64,000 nucleotides of DNA from Pseudomonadota bacterium (lineage in GTDB: Bacteria; Pseudomonadota; Gammaproteobacteria; Burkholderiales; Burkholderiaceae_C), in assembly GCA_029779845.1 (NCBI GenBank), contig JAKOZT010000154.1, positions 28,349-92,348 of the forward strand, in the 5' to 3' direction. Positions 47,872 to 57,758 of the stretch are shown here, one piece after another (positions within the stretch are counted from its first letter, which is position 1; every line of letters starts with the position of its first letter). The position numbers and the translations under genes were made by a program. The notes beneath the pieces are model-generated. The model made no database searches, had not been told where the DNA came from, and saw nothing but the letters and a program-made list of their open reading frames with translations.

Positions 47872-49299
47872 TCAACCCTTGAGCGTCTGCTCCAGCACGT
47901 GCAGCTGCTGGTTCAGTTCGCTGTTCTTCTGGCGCTCGCCGGAGATCTTGCGCACGGCGTGCAGCACGGTGGTGTGGTCCCGTCCGCCGAACAGCTCGCC
48001 GATCTCGGGCAGGCTCTTCTGCGTCATCTCCTTGGCCAGGTACATCGCGATCTGGCGCGGCCGCGCGATCGAGGCCGGCCGCTTCTTGCTGTACATGTCG
48101 GCGACCTTGATCTTGTAGAAGTCGGCCACCGTCTTCTGGATGTTCTCGACGCCGACCTGCCGGTTTTGGATCGACAGCAGGTCCTTCAGCGCCTCGCGCG
48201 CCAGGCCGATGTTGATCTCCTTCTGGCTGAAGCGCGAGTAGGCGAGGATCTTGCGCAGCGCCCCTTCGAGCTCGCGCACGTTGGCGCGCACGTTCTTGGC
48301 GACGAAGAAGGCGACGTCCTCCGGCATCGGCGAGCCTTCCTGTTCGGCCTTGCGCATCAGGATGGCCACCCGCATCTCCAGCTCGGGCGGCTCGATGGCC
48401 ACCGTCAGGCCGGCGTCGAAGCGGCTGGTCAGCCGCTCGTCGATGTCCACCAACCCTTTCGGGTAGGTGTCGCTGGTCATGATGATGTGCGCCTTCTTGG
48501 CCAACAGCGCCTCGAAGGCGTTGAAGAACTCCTCCTGCGTGCGCTCCTTGCCGGCGAAGAACTGCACGTCGTCGATCAGCAGCAGGTCGAGCGAGTGGTA
48601 CTTGGCCTTCAGCTCGTCAAAGGTCTTGCGCTGGTAGTTGCGCACGACGTCGGTGATGAACTGCTCGGCGTGCAGGTAGAGGATGCGCGCATCGGGCTTG
48701 TCGGCCAGCAGTGCATTGCCCACGGCATGGATCAGGTGCGTCTTGCCCAGGCCGACGCCACCGTAGATGAACAGCGGGTTGTACATCTGGCCCGGCGCGC
48801 CGGCCACGTGCAGCGCCGCGGTGCGCGCCATCTGGTTGGCCCGACCCGGCACCAACGTGTCGAAGGTGAGCTGCGGGTTGAGGCGGCTGCGCGAGGCCGG
48901 CGACGCGGTGGGCAGCGTGGCCGGCCGTGGCATACCGTTGACCGGTACCGCCGACGCGGCAGCGGACGGCGCGCGCAGCGCAGCCGACACGGGCTGCGGC
49001 CCGGCCGTGACCGGGCGGGACTGCGTCGTGGTGGCCGCTTCGCGCGGCGCCAGCGTGATGTCCAGGCGCACCGGCTTGCCCGCCAGTTCGCTCAGCACGG
49101 TCTCGATGCGGCCAGCGTACTGGTTGCGGATCCAGTCGAGCTTGAAACGGTTGGGCACACGCACGGTCACGACCGCGCCGCCCTCCGCGTCATTCGTGAC
49201 GTCGGCGGCCGGCAAGGGTCGGATCCAGGTGTTGAATTGCTGCTCTGGCAGTTCGGCTGCGAGCTTCTCGCAACCACGCTGCCACAGATCTGCCGCCAT
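47872..49299 (-). CDS. dnaA: Chromosomal replication initiator DnaA
   Basis: 475 residues. N-terminal helicase-loading domain ([13 protein letters not shown]), a variable Ala/Pro/Thr-rich linker of about 100-140, AAA+ domain with Walker [10 protein letters not shown] and Walker [10 protein letters not shown], and the C-terminal DNA-binding domain with [13 protein letters not shown]. Binds DnaA boxes to open the origin. Transcribed away from the rpmH operon; its promoter lies within the presumed oriC. Confidence 0.99.
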   Translation of the reverse strand: MAADLWQRGCEKLAAELPEQQFNTWIRPLPAADVTNDAEGGAVVTVRVPNRFKLDWIRNQYAGRIETVLSELAGKPVRLDITLAPREAATTTQSRPVTAGPQPVSAALRAPSAAASAVPVNGMPRPATLPTASPASRSRLNPQLTFDTLVPGRANQMARTAALHVAGAPGQMYNPLFIYGGVGLGKTHLIHAVGNALLADKPDARILYLHAEQFITDVVRNYQRKTFDELKAKYHSLDLLLIDDVQFFAGKERTQEEFFNAFEALLAKKAHIIMTSDTYPKGLVDIDERLTSRFDAGLTVAIEPPELEMRVAILMRKAEQEGSPMPEDVAFFVAKNVRANVRELEGALRKILAYSRFSQKEINIGLAREALKDLLSIQNRQVGVENIQKTVADFYKIKVADMYSKKRPASIARPRQIAMYLAKEMTQKSLPEIGELFGGRDHTTVLHAVRKISGERQKNSELNQQLHVLEQTLKG

Positions 49300-49330
49300 G
49301 TTGTGGAAAAGTCTTCTTGTGAGCGCCGGG

Positions 49331-49359
49331 ATTCTACCCGCCGCCAGCCTGTGCGCCAG
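49331..49359 (-). promoter_or_regulatory. dnaA: dnaA promoter candidate
   Basis: On the minus strand, -10 TAGAAT (49331-49336) is 17 bp from a weak -35 CTGGCG (49354-49359). The perfect DnaA box at 49363-49371 abuts the -35, as expected for autoregulation by DnaA. The leader would be about 25 nt long. Confidence 0.45.
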
Positions 49360-49424
49360 GGGTTATCCACAGATGATCTAGGTGCCCGGTCGACGCCCGC
49401 TCTGGGGTCTTGGCAGGCAAGTCA

Positions 49425-49453
49425 TTGACCACAAAGCACTTTCTTGCTGTAAT
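49425..49453 (+). promoter_or_regulatory. rpmH: rpmH operon promoter
   Basis: -35 TTGACC (49425-49430), 17-bp spacer, -10 TGTAAT (49448-49453): a near-consensus sigma-70 promoter. It gives a leader of about 105 nt before rpmH at 49564. The -35 overlaps a weak DnaA-box-like sequence. Confidence 0.7.
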
Positions 49454-49563
49454 CGCGGGTTCGCCGGAGCCGTGCGGGGAAACCCGCAGCGTGCCCGGCA
49501 GGCCCCGCGGAACGCAGCCGCCGTGGGCACCATCCCCCCGAAACTGCACTCGCTGGACCCATC

Positions 49564-49698
49564 ATGAAGCGCACCTACCAAGCCTCCAAAGTCCGCCGCG
49601 CCCGCACGCACGGCTTCCTCGTCCGCATGAAGACCCGCGGTGGCCGCGCGGTCATCAACGCCCGCCGTGCCAAGGGCCGCAAGCGCCTGGCCGTCTGA
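49564..49698 (+). CDS. rpmH: 50S ribosomal protein L34
   Basis: 44 residues, exact family length: [18 protein letters not shown], then M-K-T-R-G-G-R-A-V, ending K-R-L-A-V. Component of the large ribosomal subunit. First gene of rpmH-rnpA-yidD-yidC-mnmE, the conserved set right of oriC. Confidence 0.98.
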   Translation: MKRTYQASKVRRARTHGFLVRMKTRGGRAVINARRAKGRKRLAV

Positions 49699-49748
49699 GG
49701 AAGGCGGCCCAGGCCGCCGGCCCGGTCCGCGAGCGCATCCCCTTCGCC

Positions 49749-50213
49749 GTGCTCGGCCGCATCGTGCGCTCCGCCGATTTCGAACGCGTCCTGCGCAATG
49801 CGCCGCAGTCGCGCACGGCCCATTTCGCCCTGCACCACCTGCGCGACCGGCCGTCGCTGCCGGCCGGTGCCGCGGCCAAGCGCGCCACGGCCGACTTGTC
49901 AACAGGCGAAGCCCCGGTTTCCGATCCGCCTGTGGATGACTCTTGTGACAAGACAAGTCTGGCCAGCCCGCGCTGCTGGCTGGGCCTGGTGATTCCCAAG
50001 CGCCATGCGCGCCGATCGGTGACGAGATCGCTGCTGAAGCGACAGATTCGCGCCGCCGCCGGTCGCCGCGAGGCCGAGCTGGCCGACGGCCTCTGGGTGG
50101 TGCGGCTGCGCACCGCCTTCGACCCGCGGCAGTTCCCCTCGGCGGCTTCCAGCGCCCTGGCCGAAGCCGCCCGTGCCGAGCTGGCGGCGCTGTTCGGCCG
50201 CGCCCGCGCCTGA
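49749..50213 (+). CDS. rnpA: Ribonuclease P protein component
   Basis: About 154 residues with GTG at 49749 taken as start, since residues after it (V-R-S-A-D-F-E-R-V-L, then T-A-H-F-A-L-H-H-L) match the family's N-terminus; no clear ribosome-binding site supports it, and the frame is open upstream to the rpmH end. The RNA-binding R-N-R motif region is seen as R-H-A-R-R-S-V-T-R-S-L-L-K-R-Q-I-R. An insert of about 40 residues (from A-G-A-A-A-K to S-P-R) sits between the two conserved blocks. Protein partner of the tRNA-processing RNase P. Confidence 0.88.
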   Translation: MLGRIVRSADFERVLRNAPQSRTAHFALHHLRDRPSLPAGAAAKRATADLSTGEAPVSDPPVDDSCDKTSLASPRCWLGLVIPKRHARRSVTRSLLKRQIRAAAGRREAELADGLWVVRLRTAFDPRQFPSAASSALAEAARAELAALFGRARA

Positions 50214-50220
50214 GACCGTC

Positions 50221-50556
50221 ATGGCCGACGCCGTCGCTTCCGCCAAGACCGTCTGGAGCCGCTGGCCCCAGCGCCTGCTGATGGGCCTGGTGCGCGCCTA
50301 CCGGCTGCTGCTCAGCCCCTGGCTCGGCAGCAGCTGCCGCTTCGAGCCCACCTGCTCGGCCTACTCACTGCAGGCACTCGAGCGCCATGGCGCCGCGGCC
50401 GGCAGCTATCTCACGGCGGCGCGCCTGGTTCGCTGCCATCCCTGGTGCGACGGCGGGTTCGATCCCGTGCCCGATCGCGCCCCGTCGCTGTTCCGCCGCT
50501 TCGTCGTGGACGACGCAGCCGCGGTGTCTCCTCTGTCCGACAAGACCTCCCCATGA
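50221..50556 (+). CDS. yidD: Membrane protein insertion efficiency factor YidD
   Basis: 111 residues. Diagnostic segments are A-Y-R-L-L-L-S-P-W-L-G, C-R-F-E-P-T-C-S-A-Y and R-C-H-P-W-C-D-G-G-F-D-P-V. It sits 8 bp after rnpA and overlaps yidC by 4 bp, the conserved order. Helps YidC insert membrane proteins. The C-terminal extension of about 20 residues is longer than in E. coli. Confidence 0.95.
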   Translation: MADAVASAKTVWSRWPQRLLMGLVRAYRLLLSPWLGSSCRFEPTCSAYSLQALERHGAAAGSYLTAARLVRCHPWCDGGFDPVPDRAPSLFRRFVVDDAAAVSPLSDKTSP

Positions 50557-52259
50557 CCGACTTCCGTCGCACCCTGCTGTGGGTGGTGTTCTCGATGTCC
50601 CTGGTGCTGATCTGGGACGCCTGGCAGCGCCACAACGGCAACCCGTCGATGTTCTCGCCGGCGCCGGCCCGGCCTGCCGCGGCCGCATCGGCCGCCCCGG
50701 GGGCCGTGCCCACGCCCGCCACGCCGAATGCATCCGCCGTCGCTGCCGCACCGGGCATGGCCCCGGCCCAGCCCGCCGCGGCGGCCTCGGCGCCGGTGGC
50801 CAAGCAGGTCACCATCAGCACCGATCTCGTCAAGGCCACGCTCGACAGCCAGGGCGGCTCGCTGGTGCGTCTCGAACTGCTGACCCAGGCCGACCAGAAC
50901 GACCGCACCAAGAACGTCGTGCTGTTCGACCAGTCGGCCAAGCGGCTCTACAAGGCCGAGACCGGCCTGATCCCGCCCGCCGGCGGCGCCGGACTGCCCA
51001 ACCACCACACCGTCATGGAACTGGTGCCGGGCGACCTGGCCCTGAAGGAAGGCAGCAACGAGCTGCAGGTGCGCTTCGAGTCGCCCGAGGTCGGTGGCGT
51101 GAAGCTCGCGAAGATCTACACCTTCCGCCGCGGCGACTATGTCATCGGCGTGCGCCATGAGGTGATCAATCGCTCGGGCGCTGCGATCAGCCCGCGCCTG
51201 TACCTTCAGCTGGTGCGCGACGGCAATCCGCCGGAAGGCGAGTCGAAGTTCTACTTCACCTTCACTGGCCCGGCGATCTTCACCGACGCGAGCAAGTTCC
51301 AGAAGGTCGAGTTCAAGAAGATCGAGAAGCGCGAGCCGGGCGACAAGCCCGATCACGCCACCACCGGGGCTGACGGCTGGGTGGCGATGGTGCAGCACTA
51401 CTTCGCTTCGGCCTGGCTGCCGGACAACGGCAGCGGCGCCAAGCTGCCGCGCGAGTTCTACACCGGCAAGGTCGACGCCAACACCTACTCGGTCGGCATG
51501 TTCCTGCCGGTGGGCGAGGTCGCTCCCGGCACCACCAAGGCCTTCGACGCGCAGCTCTTCGCCGGCCCGCAGGAGGAGAACAAGCTCGCCGCGCTCGCGC
51601 CCGGACTCGAGCTGGTGAAGGACTACGGCTACTTCAAGATCATCGCCGAGCCGCTCTTCTGGCTGCTGACCAAGCTGCACGGCCTGCTGGGCAACTGGGG
51701 CTGGTCGATCGTCGCGCTGGTGGTGCTGCTGAAGATCGCGTTTTTCTGGCTCAACGCGAGTGCCTACCGCTCGATGGCCAAGATGAAGGCGATCAACCCG
51801 CGCATCATGGAGCTGCGCGAGCGCCTGAAGGACAAGCCGCAGCAGATGCAGCAGGAGATGATGCGCATCTACCGCGAGGAGAAGGTCAATCCGCTCGGCG
51901 GCTGCCTGCCGATCGTCGCGCAGATGCCGTTCTTCATCGCGCTGTACTGGGTGCTGCTGTCCAGCGTCGAGATGCGCAATGCGCCGTGGATCGGCTGGAT
52001 CACCGACCTGTCCGCGATCGACCCGTTCTACATCCTGCCGCTGCTGAGGACCGGCACCAGCCTGCTGCAGACCTGGCTGAACCCGACGCCGCCGGATCCG
52101 GTGCAGGCCAAGATGATGTGGATCATGCCGCTGGTCTTCTCGGTCATGTTCTTCTTCTTCCCGGCCGGCCTGGTCCTGTACTGGCTCACGAACAACATCC
52201 TGTCGATCGCGCAGCAGTACGTGATCAACAAGCAGCTCGGCGTGCTTGGCAAGGGCTGA
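50553..52259 (+). CDS. yidC: Membrane protein insertase YidC
   Basis: 568 residues, full Gram-negative type: N-terminal helix (about 7-21), an Ala/Pro-rich linker to about 80, the large periplasmic beta-domain to about 355, then five helices with the hallmark L-L-K-I-A-F-F-W-L-N (arginine-groove region) and N-P-L-G-G-C-L-P-I-V-A-Q-M-P-F-F-I-A-L. C-terminal K-Q-L-G-V-L-G-K-G. Inserts proteins into the inner membrane, alone or with SecYEG. Confidence 0.98.
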   Translation: MTDFRRTLLWVVFSMSLVLIWDAWQRHNGNPSMFSPAPARPAAAASAAPGAVPTPATPNASAVAAAPGMAPAQPAAAASAPVAKQVTISTDLVKATLDSQGGSLVRLELLTQADQNDRTKNVVLFDQSAKRLYKAETGLIPPAGGAGLPNHHTVMELVPGDLALKEGSNELQVRFESPEVGGVKLAKIYTFRRGDYVIGVRHEVINRSGAAISPRLYLQLVRDGNPPEGESKFYFTFTGPAIFTDASKFQKVEFKKIEKREPGDKPDHATTGADGWVAMVQHYFASAWLPDNGSGAKLPREFYTGKVDANTYSVGMFLPVGEVAPGTTKAFDAQLFAGPQEENKLAALAPGLELVKDYGYFKIIAEPLFWLLTKLHGLLGNWGWSIVALVVLLKIAFFWLNASAYRSMAKMKAINPRIMELRERLKDKPQQMQQEMMRIYREEKVNPLGGCLPIVAQMPFFIALYWVLLSSVEMRNAPWIGWITDLSAIDPFYILPLLRTGTSLLQTWLNPTPPDPVQAKMMWIMPLVFSVMFFFFPAGLVLYWLTNNILSIAQQYVINKQLGVLGKG

Positions 52260-52479
52260 GCCGCGATTTTCGTGAACCACTTGGGCGAGGGGCCCGGTAC
52301 CCTCGCCTGGGGGCTTGGCGTGGCGGCCGAGGGTGCCGAACATGCACTCCACGGAAGCCACTTCCTCAGGTTCCATGCGGGGCAGACCCGGTACAGCACG
52401 ACGCGTGCACCGGCCGGCTCGGGCAGTGCAACGGACCGGTGCCCTCAGGCCGGACGCCGCTACCCCCCGCGCCAATCGA

Positions 52480-52511
52480 GGGCGGTGCATCGCGCGTGCG
52501 GTGCACCGCCC
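52480..52511. terminator. Strong hairpin before mnmE
   Basis: A perfect 10-bp stem: GGGCGGTGCA (52480-52489) and TGCACCGCCC (52502-52511), 12-nt loop, followed by TTCGTCTTT. It lies in the 291-bp gap between yidC (ends 52259) and mnmE (starts 52551), which otherwise shows no gene. It could end the yidC transcript or attenuate mnmE. Confidence 0.5.
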
Positions 52512-52550
52512 TTCGTCTTTGCGGCCCGCCGCCTGGGCCAGAATCCCGCC

Positions 52551-53930
52551 ATGCTGCCCCGCCACCACGAGCCGATCGTCGCGGTCGCGACTGCGCCCGG
52601 CCGTGGCGCGGTCGGCATCGTGCGGGCCTCGGGGCGTGATCTCTCCGCGCTGATCGACGCCGTGTGCGGCCGGCCGCTCGCGCCGCGCGTGGCCACGTAC
52701 CTGCCCTTCCTCGCGGCCGACGGCACGACGCTCGACCAGGGCCTGGCGATCCACTTCCCGGCGCCGAACTCCTACACCGGCGAAGCGGTGCTCGAGCTGC
52801 AGGCGCACGGCGGGCCGGTGCTGCTGCAGCTGCTGCTGGCGCGCTGCCTCGAGGCCATGCCCGGCCTGCGGCTGGCCGGGCCGGGCGAGTTCACCGAACG
52901 TGCCTTCCTCAACGGCAAGCTCGACCTCGCCCAGGCCGAGGCCGTGAGCGACCTGATCGAGGCCAGTACCGAGCAGGCCGCGCGCTCGGCCGGGCGGTCG
53001 CTGAGCGGTGCGTTCTCGCGCCAGGTCAACGTGCTGCGTGATGGCCTGGTGCAACTGCGCATGCTGGTCGAGGCCACGCTCGACTTCCCCGAGGAGGAGA
53101 TCGACTTCCTCGAGAAGGCCGACGCGCGGAGCCGGCTCGCGCACATCCGTGCCGAGCTCGACGCGGTACTGGAACGAGCGCGCAGCGGCGCGCTGCTGCG
53201 CGAAGGCATGCGCGTGGTGCTGGCCGGGCAACCCAACGTCGGCAAGAGCTCGCTGCTCAATGCGCTGGCCGGCGCCGAGCTGGCGATCGTCACGCCGATC
53301 CCGGGCACGACGCGCGACAAGGTCAGCGAGACCATCCAGATCCACGGTGTGCCGGTGCACGTGACCGACACCGCCGGCCTGCGCGACCCCGAGGCCTCGG
53401 CCGACGAGGTCGAGCGCATCGGCATCGCACGCAGCTGGGCCGAGATCGGCCAAGCGGACGCGGTGCTGTTCCTGCGCGACCTCACGCGCCTGGGCGAGCC
53501 CGACTACGACGAGGCCGATCGCCGCATCGCGCGCGACTGGCCGGCCGGTCTGGCCGACTCTGGCCGTTTGATCGAGGTCTACAACAAGGCCGACGCCGTG
53601 ACGCTGCGCCCCGAGGGCGATGCGATCGTGATCTCGGCGCGCCAGGGCGACGGGCTCGAACGCCTGCGCGACCGGCTGCTCGAACTGGCGGGATGGCATG
53701 CGCAGCCCGAAGGCGTGTTCATCGCGCGCACGCGCCATGTGCAGGCGCTTCAACGCACGCGCGAGCACCTCGTGCGCGCCGATGCGCTGGCGGATCGGCG
53801 CGACGCGGCGCTCGACCTGCTGGCCGAGGAGCTGCGCCTCGCGCACGATGCGCTCGGCGAGATCGCCGGCGCCTTCACCGCCGACGACCTGCTCGGCGAG
53901 ATCTTCAGCCGCTTCTGTATCGGGAAGTAA
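52551..53930 (+). CDS. mnmE: tRNA modification GTPase MnmE
   Basis: 459 residues. The N-terminal folate-binding domain ([21 protein letters not shown]) is followed by a G domain with G-Q-P-N-V-G-K-S-S (G1), I-P-G-T-T-R-D (G2), D-T-A-G (G3) and N-K-A-D (G4). It ends in the catalytic F-C-I-G-K. With MnmG it forms cmnm5U34 in tRNA anticodons. ATG at 52551; the frame is open upstream, but the family starts here. Confidence 0.98.
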   Translation: MLPRHHEPIVAVATAPGRGAVGIVRASGRDLSALIDAVCGRPLAPRVATYLPFLAADGTTLDQGLAIHFPAPNSYTGEAVLELQAHGGPVLLQLLLARCLEAMPGLRLAGPGEFTERAFLNGKLDLAQAEAVSDLIEASTEQAARSAGRSLSGAFSRQVNVLRDGLVQLRMLVEATLDFPEEEIDFLEKADARSRLAHIRAELDAVLERARSGALLREGMRVVLAGQPNVGKSSLLNALAGAELAIVTPIPGTTRDKVSETIQIHGVPVHVTDTAGLRDPEASADEVERIGIARSWAEIGQADAVLFLRDLTRLGEPDYDEADRRIARDWPAGLADSGRLIEVYNKADAVTLRPEGDAIVISARQGDGLERLRDRLLELAGWHAQPEGVFIARTRHVQALQRTREHLVRADALADRRDAALDLLAEELRLAHDALGEIAGAFTADDLLGEIFSRFCIGK

Positions 53931-54027
53931 AGCGAGCGGCCGACGCCTGCCTGCGGGTTGAGACGGCTGTAACAGCGGCCGATAATGGGTCGAACACAAG
54001 ACGCTCGCGCGTACCACAAGGAACACG

Positions 54028-54495
54028 ATGGACATCGCCCCGCTGGTCCAGGCCATGCAGACGCTCAACGCGGAAGACGCCTTCCGGCCGCGGCTCACGC
54101 TGGATCAGTGGCGTGTGATCGCGCCCTTCCTGACGCGCCACGAGATCCGCTCCGGCGACCTGCTCATCAAGCAGGGCGACGCCGACCGCTCCATGTACAT
54201 GCTCGCGCAGGGATCGCTGCAGGTGTTCGTCAGCGGCGGCCCGCCGGGCAGCAGCCGCATCGCGATCCTGCGTACCGGCTCGGTGGTGGGCGAGCCCGGC
54301 CTCTTCAACGACGGGCCGCGCATGGCCAACGTCGAGGCGATGACGGCCTGCGAGGTCTGGGCGCTGCGCGGGCCGCGCCTCGAAGAACTGGCTCAGCGCA
54401 ACCCGGCGCTGGCGCTCGAACTGCTTCGCGCGGCCGGCAACGTGATGGCCGTGCGCATGCGGGCCAACCTCGCGAAGCAGACGCCCTTTACCTGA
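54028..54495 (+). CDS. Cyclic nucleotide-binding domain protein
   Basis: 155 residues, mainly one CNB (CAP-family) domain: G-D-L-L-I-K-Q-G-D-A-D-R-S-M-Y-M-L-A-Q-G-S-L-Q-V at about 43-66 and G-S-V-V-G-E-P-G-L-F near 83-94 (phosphate-binding cassette). No DNA-binding domain follows, so it is a stand-alone cAMP or other nucleotide sensor, perhaps regulating a partner protein. Its stop is 21 bp from the convergent apt stop. Confidence 0.85.
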   Translation: MDIAPLVQAMQTLNAEDAFRPRLTLDQWRVIAPFLTRHEIRSGDLLIKQGDADRSMYMLAQGSLQVFVSGGPPGSSRIAILRTGSVVGEPGLFNDGPRMANVEAMTACEVWALRGPRLEELAQRNPALALELLRAAGNVMAVRMRANLAKQTPFT

Positions 54496-54512
54496 GGCGC
54501 GCCCTGCGCGCC
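54496..54512. terminator. Hairpin between convergent CNB-protein and apt genes
   Basis: GGCGCGC (54496-54502) and GCGCGCC (54506-54512), a perfect 7-bp stem with a 3-nt loop, filling most of the 21-bp gap between stop codons. No T-run. Possibly a shared terminator. Confidence 0.4.
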
Positions 54513-54516
54513 GCGC

Positions 54517-55083
54517 TCAGTGACCTTCGAAGGACACGAGCGTGTGCACCGACAGCCCCGCCGCCCGAAGCCGCGCCGAGCCGCTGAGCTCCGGCAGGTC
54601 GACGATCGCCGCGCCTTCGATCACCGTGGCACCCAGCCGCTCGAGCAGCCGCATGCCGGCCATCATCGTGCCGCCGGTGGCGATCAGGTCGTCGATCAGC
54701 AGCACCCGGTCGCCAGGCTTCACCGCGTCGGTGTGAATCTCCACCGTGGCCGAGCCGTACTCCAGCTCGTAGGTCTCCTCCACGGTCGTGAAGGGCAGCT
54801 TGCCCTTCTTGCGGATCGGCACGAAGCCGACGTTGAGCTCGTAGGCCAGCACCGAGCCGATGATGAAGCCGCGAGCATCCAGCCCGGCGATGGCGCTGGG
54901 CCGCAGGTCGAAGTAGCGGTGCACGAACTGGTCGATCAGCACGCGGAACACGCGCGGGTTCGACAGCAGCGGCGTGATGTCGCGGAACTGGATGCCGGGC
55001 GAGGGCCAGTCCGGCACGGTTCGGATGTGGCGCTTGATGTACTCGGCGGGCGTCTGCCCGGGCAGGTCGGCGGCGGTGTCCAT
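54517..55083 (-). CDS. apt: Adenine phosphoribosyltransferase
   Basis: 188 residues. The PRPP-binding loop [13 protein letters not shown] is intact, with [11 protein letters not shown] and the adenine pocket F-R-K/I-type segment P-I-R-K-K-G-K-L-P earlier. It salvages adenine to AMP. ATG at 55083; the next gene upstream (Kef) ends 29 bp away, same strand. Confidence 0.96.
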   Translation of the reverse strand: MDTAADLPGQTPAEYIKRHIRTVPDWPSPGIQFRDITPLLSNPRVFRVLIDQFVHRYFDLRPSAIAGLDARGFIIGSVLAYELNVGFVPIRKKGKLPFTTVEETYELEYGSATVEIHTDAVKPGDRVLLIDDLIATGGTMMAGMRLLERLGATVIEGAAIVDLPELSGSARLRAAGLSVHTLVSFEGH

Positions 55084-55111
55084 GGCGCGATTGTGGCGCG
55101 CGGGCGCGCGC

Positions 55112-57112
55112 TCAGGCGCGGCCGAGCAGCTTGCCTTCGGCCAGCGCGAGCGGCTCGGGCAGGCCGGACAGCACCAGCGTGTCGCCGGCGCCCAGCACCA
55201 ACTCATCGTCGGGCTGCGTGACGGCCCCCGAGGCCCGACGCACCGATACCACTGAGACCCCGATCGCGTGCAGCGCCTGTGCGCCCAGCGTCTGGCCGGT
55301 GCATGAGGCCGCCGCGGGCAGCGAGACGCTCAGCAGACGCGCGGTCTGCAGGTCGTCGACGGTGTCGTCGTCGGCGCCGTGGAAGTAGCCCCGCAGCAGG
55401 CCGTAGCGCGCGTCGCGTTGGTCTTGCACGACGCGGATCACGCGCCGCATCGGCACGCCGACCAGCGCCAAGGCGTGGCTGGCCAGCATCAGCGAGCCTT
55501 CGATCGCCTCGGGCACCACCTCGGTGGCGCCGGCGGCGCGCAGCTTCTCCATCTCGCTGTCGTCGATGGTGCGCACGATCACCGGCACCTTGGGCGCATG
55601 TTCCTGCACGAGGCGGAGGATCTTCAGTGCCGACGCGGTGTCCTGGTAGCTCACCACCACCGCGCTGGCGCGCGCCAGGCCGGCGGCCATCAGGCTCTGC
55701 AGCCGCGCGGCGTCGCCGAACACCACGCTCTGGCCGGCCGCCGCGGCCTGGCGCACGCGGTCGGGGTCGAGGTCGAGCGCCATATACGGGATGCGCTCGG
55801 TCTCGAGGATGCGCGCCAGGTTCTGCCCGCTGCGGCCGTAGCCCGCGATGATCACGTGCGCCGAGGTGTTGATCGATCGCTTGGCGATGCTGGTCATCGC
55901 CACCGACTGCATCAGCCAGTCGGTGGCCGACAGCTTCATCACGATGCGGTTGCTGTACATCACCAGCAGCGGCGTGGCCAGCATCGACAGCACCATGCTC
56001 GCCAGCACCGGGCTCAGCCAGCGCGGATCGATCAGCTGGTGGCCGGCGCCCAGCGTCAGCAGCACGAAGCCGAACTCGCCGGCCTGCGCGAGGTACAAGC
56101 CGGTGCGCAGCGCCACGCCCGGCGACGCGCCGAACACACGCGCCAGCGCCGCCACCAGCGCGAACTTCGCGACCACCGGCCCGAGCGTGAGGAGCAGCAC
56201 CAGCAGCCACTCGTCGATCACCGGCCGCCAATCGAGCTTCATGCCGATGGTGATGAAGAACAGGCCCAGCAGCACATCGTGGAACGGCCGGATGTCGGTC
56301 TCCACCTGGTGCTTGAACTCCGTCTCCGCCACCAGCATGCCGGCGACAAAGGCGCCGAGCGCAAGCGAAAGACCGAAGTGCTCGGTCAGCCACGCCAGCC
56401 CGAGCGTGATCAGCAGCAGGTTGAGGATGAAGAGCTCCTCGCTCTTGCGTCGCGCCACCTGCGTCAGCCACCAGCGCATCGCGCGCTGCCCGCCCACCAG
56501 CAGCAGCGTCAGCAGCACGCCGGCCTTGAAGGCGGCCACGCCGAGCGACATCGCCATGTCCTTGGCCGGTGAGCCGAGCGAGGGGATCAGCACCAGCAGC
56601 GGCACCACCGCCAGATCCTGCAGCAGCAGCACGCCCATCACGCGGCGGCCGTGCTCACTTTCGAGCTCGAGGCGGTCGGCCATCAGCTTGACGACGATGG
56701 CCGTGCTCGACATCGCCATCGCGCTGCCGAGCACCACGGCGCCGGGCCACTTCAGGTCCCAGGGCTTGCCCGCGGAGGCATAGGCCCAGGTGAGCAGCTC
56801 GTTGCCGGCCAGCGAACCGAGGATGGTGAGCACCACCTGCGCCAGCCCGAGGCCGAACACCAGGTGGCGCATGCTCTTCAGCTTGGGCAGGTTGAACTCC
56901 AGCCCGATCACGAACATCAGGAACACCACACCGAATTCGGCGAGGTACTGCACGCCGGCCGAATCCTTGGCCAGCGCCGTGGCGTTGGGACCGATCAGCA
57001 CCCCGACCACCAGGTAGCCCAGCATCGGCGGCAGCTTGGCCAGCCGGCAGGCAACCACGCCGGTGACCGCGGCCACCAGGTACAGCAGAACCAGTTCGAG
57101 CGTGGTGGCCAT
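55112..57112 (-). CDS. Kef-type monovalent cation:proton antiporter
   Basis: 666 residues. About twelve helices in the first 390 residues (CPA2 fold; D-L-A-V-V-P-L-L-V and [14 protein letters not shown]), then a TrkA-N/RCK domain with [14 protein letters not shown] (near 420) and a TrkA-C domain at the end. It exports K+ or Na+ in exchange for H+. Named KefB/KefC-like; the glutathione-adduct gating residues were not assessed. GGATCGA-like weak ribosome-binding region before the ATG. Confidence 0.9.
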   Translation of the reverse strand: MATTLELVLLYLVAAVTGVVACRLAKLPPMLGYLVVGVLIGPNATALAKDSAGVQYLAEFGVVFLMFVIGLEFNLPKLKSMRHLVFGLGLAQVVLTILGSLAGNELLTWAYASAGKPWDLKWPGAVVLGSAMAMSSTAIVVKLMADRLELESEHGRRVMGVLLLQDLAVVPLLVLIPSLGSPAKDMAMSLGVAAFKAGVLLTLLLVGGQRAMRWWLTQVARRKSEELFILNLLLITLGLAWLTEHFGLSLALGAFVAGMLVAETEFKHQVETDIRPFHDVLLGLFFITIGMKLDWRPVIDEWLLVLLLTLGPVVAKFALVAALARVFGASPGVALRTGLYLAQAGEFGFVLLTLGAGHQLIDPRWLSPVLASMVLSMLATPLLVMYSNRIVMKLSATDWLMQSVAMTSIAKRSINTSAHVIIAGYGRSGQNLARILETERIPYMALDLDPDRVRQAAAAGQSVVFGDAARLQSLMAAGLARASAVVVSYQDTASALKILRLVQEHAPKVPVIVRTIDDSEMEKLRAAGATEVVPEAIEGSLMLASHALALVGVPMRRVIRVVQDQRDARYGLLRGYFHGADDDTVDDLQTARLLSVSLPAAASCTGQTLGAQALHAIGVSVVSVRRASGAVTQPDDELVLGAGDTLVLSGLPEPLALAEGKLLGRA

Positions 57113-57176
57113 GGAAAGGATGAGGGGAGAAGCCGATGCTACTGGAGCCGCGACGCTCGGCTAGACTGCGCCGTCC

Positions 57177-57758
57177 ATGGCGCCCACCCCGCTCGAGCCC
57201 GTCCTGTCGTTTCCGCCGGAGCTGCTGCTGCGGGCGCAGGGCATCCGCCTCGCGATCTTCGACGTCGACGGCGTGCTCACCGACGGCCGCATCTACATCG
57301 GCGAGCAGGGCGAGGCCTTCAAGGCCTTCAGCACGCTCGACGGCCACGGCTTGAAGCTGCTGGCGCGCGGCGGCATCGTGCCGGCGGTGATCACCGGCCG
57401 CGACTCGCCGGCGGTGAGGCGCCGCGTCGCCGACCTCGGCATCCGCCACGCGGTGTACGGTGCCGGAGACAAGCTCGCCGCCGCGATGCCGCTGCTGGCG
57501 AGCCTCGGCATCGACTGGCCCGAGGTGGCGGCCATGGGCGACGACTGGCCCGACCTCCCCCTCATGACCCGCGCCGCGTTCGCCTGCGCGCCGGCCGGCG
57601 CGCACGCCGAGGTGCGCGCGATCGCCCACCACGTGACCCGCTCCGACGGCGGCCACGGCGCGGCGCGCGAGTGCTGCGACCTGCTGCTGACTGCTGCCGG
57701 GCGCTACGCGGAGCTGCTGCACGGTCACCTCGTCACGCTGGATGGCGCTGCACCGTGA
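57177..57758 (+). CDS. kdsC: 3-deoxy-D-manno-octulosonate 8-phosphate phosphatase
   Basis: 193 residues. HAD-type core: F-D-V-D-G-V-L-T-D-G at 28-37 (Asp29 nucleophile, Asp31) and G-D-D-W-P-D-L (about 119-125), with a Thr/Ser motif II near V-I-T-G-R-D. Cap-less C1-type phosphatase, a homotetramer. Removes phosphate in Kdo synthesis for lipopolysaccharide. Its stop overlaps the lptC GTG by 4 bp. Confidence 0.93.
   Translation: MAPTPLEPVLSFPPELLLRAQGIRLAIFDVDGVLTDGRIYIGEQGEAFKAFSTLDGHGLKLLARGGIVPAVITGRDSPAVRRRVADLGIRHAVYGAGDKLAAAMPLLASLGIDWPEVAAMGDDWPDLPLMTRAAFACAPAGAHAEVRAIAHHVTRSDGGHGAARECCDLLLTAAGRYAELLHGHLVTLDGAAP

Larger units (their letters stand above)
49300..49563. other. Probable replication origin (oriC) between dnaA and rpmH
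   Basis: A 264-bp noncoding gap where the strands of flanking genes diverge, the usual oriC place in betaproteobacteria. A perfect DnaA box TTATCCACA lies at 49363-49371; TGTGGAAAA at 49302-49310 (one mismatch) and TTGACCACA at 49425-49433 (two mismatches) are weaker. The 49421-49455 stretch is the most AT-rich part. Additional boxes may fall inside dnaA or rnpA. Confidence 0.75.

Noticed and set aside
50406..54098. A 1230-codon open frame on the minus strand across yidD, yidC and mnmE
   Set aside because: It is antisense to three well-supported genes and reads as low-complexity His/Arg/Gln-rich protein, a by-product of high G+C.
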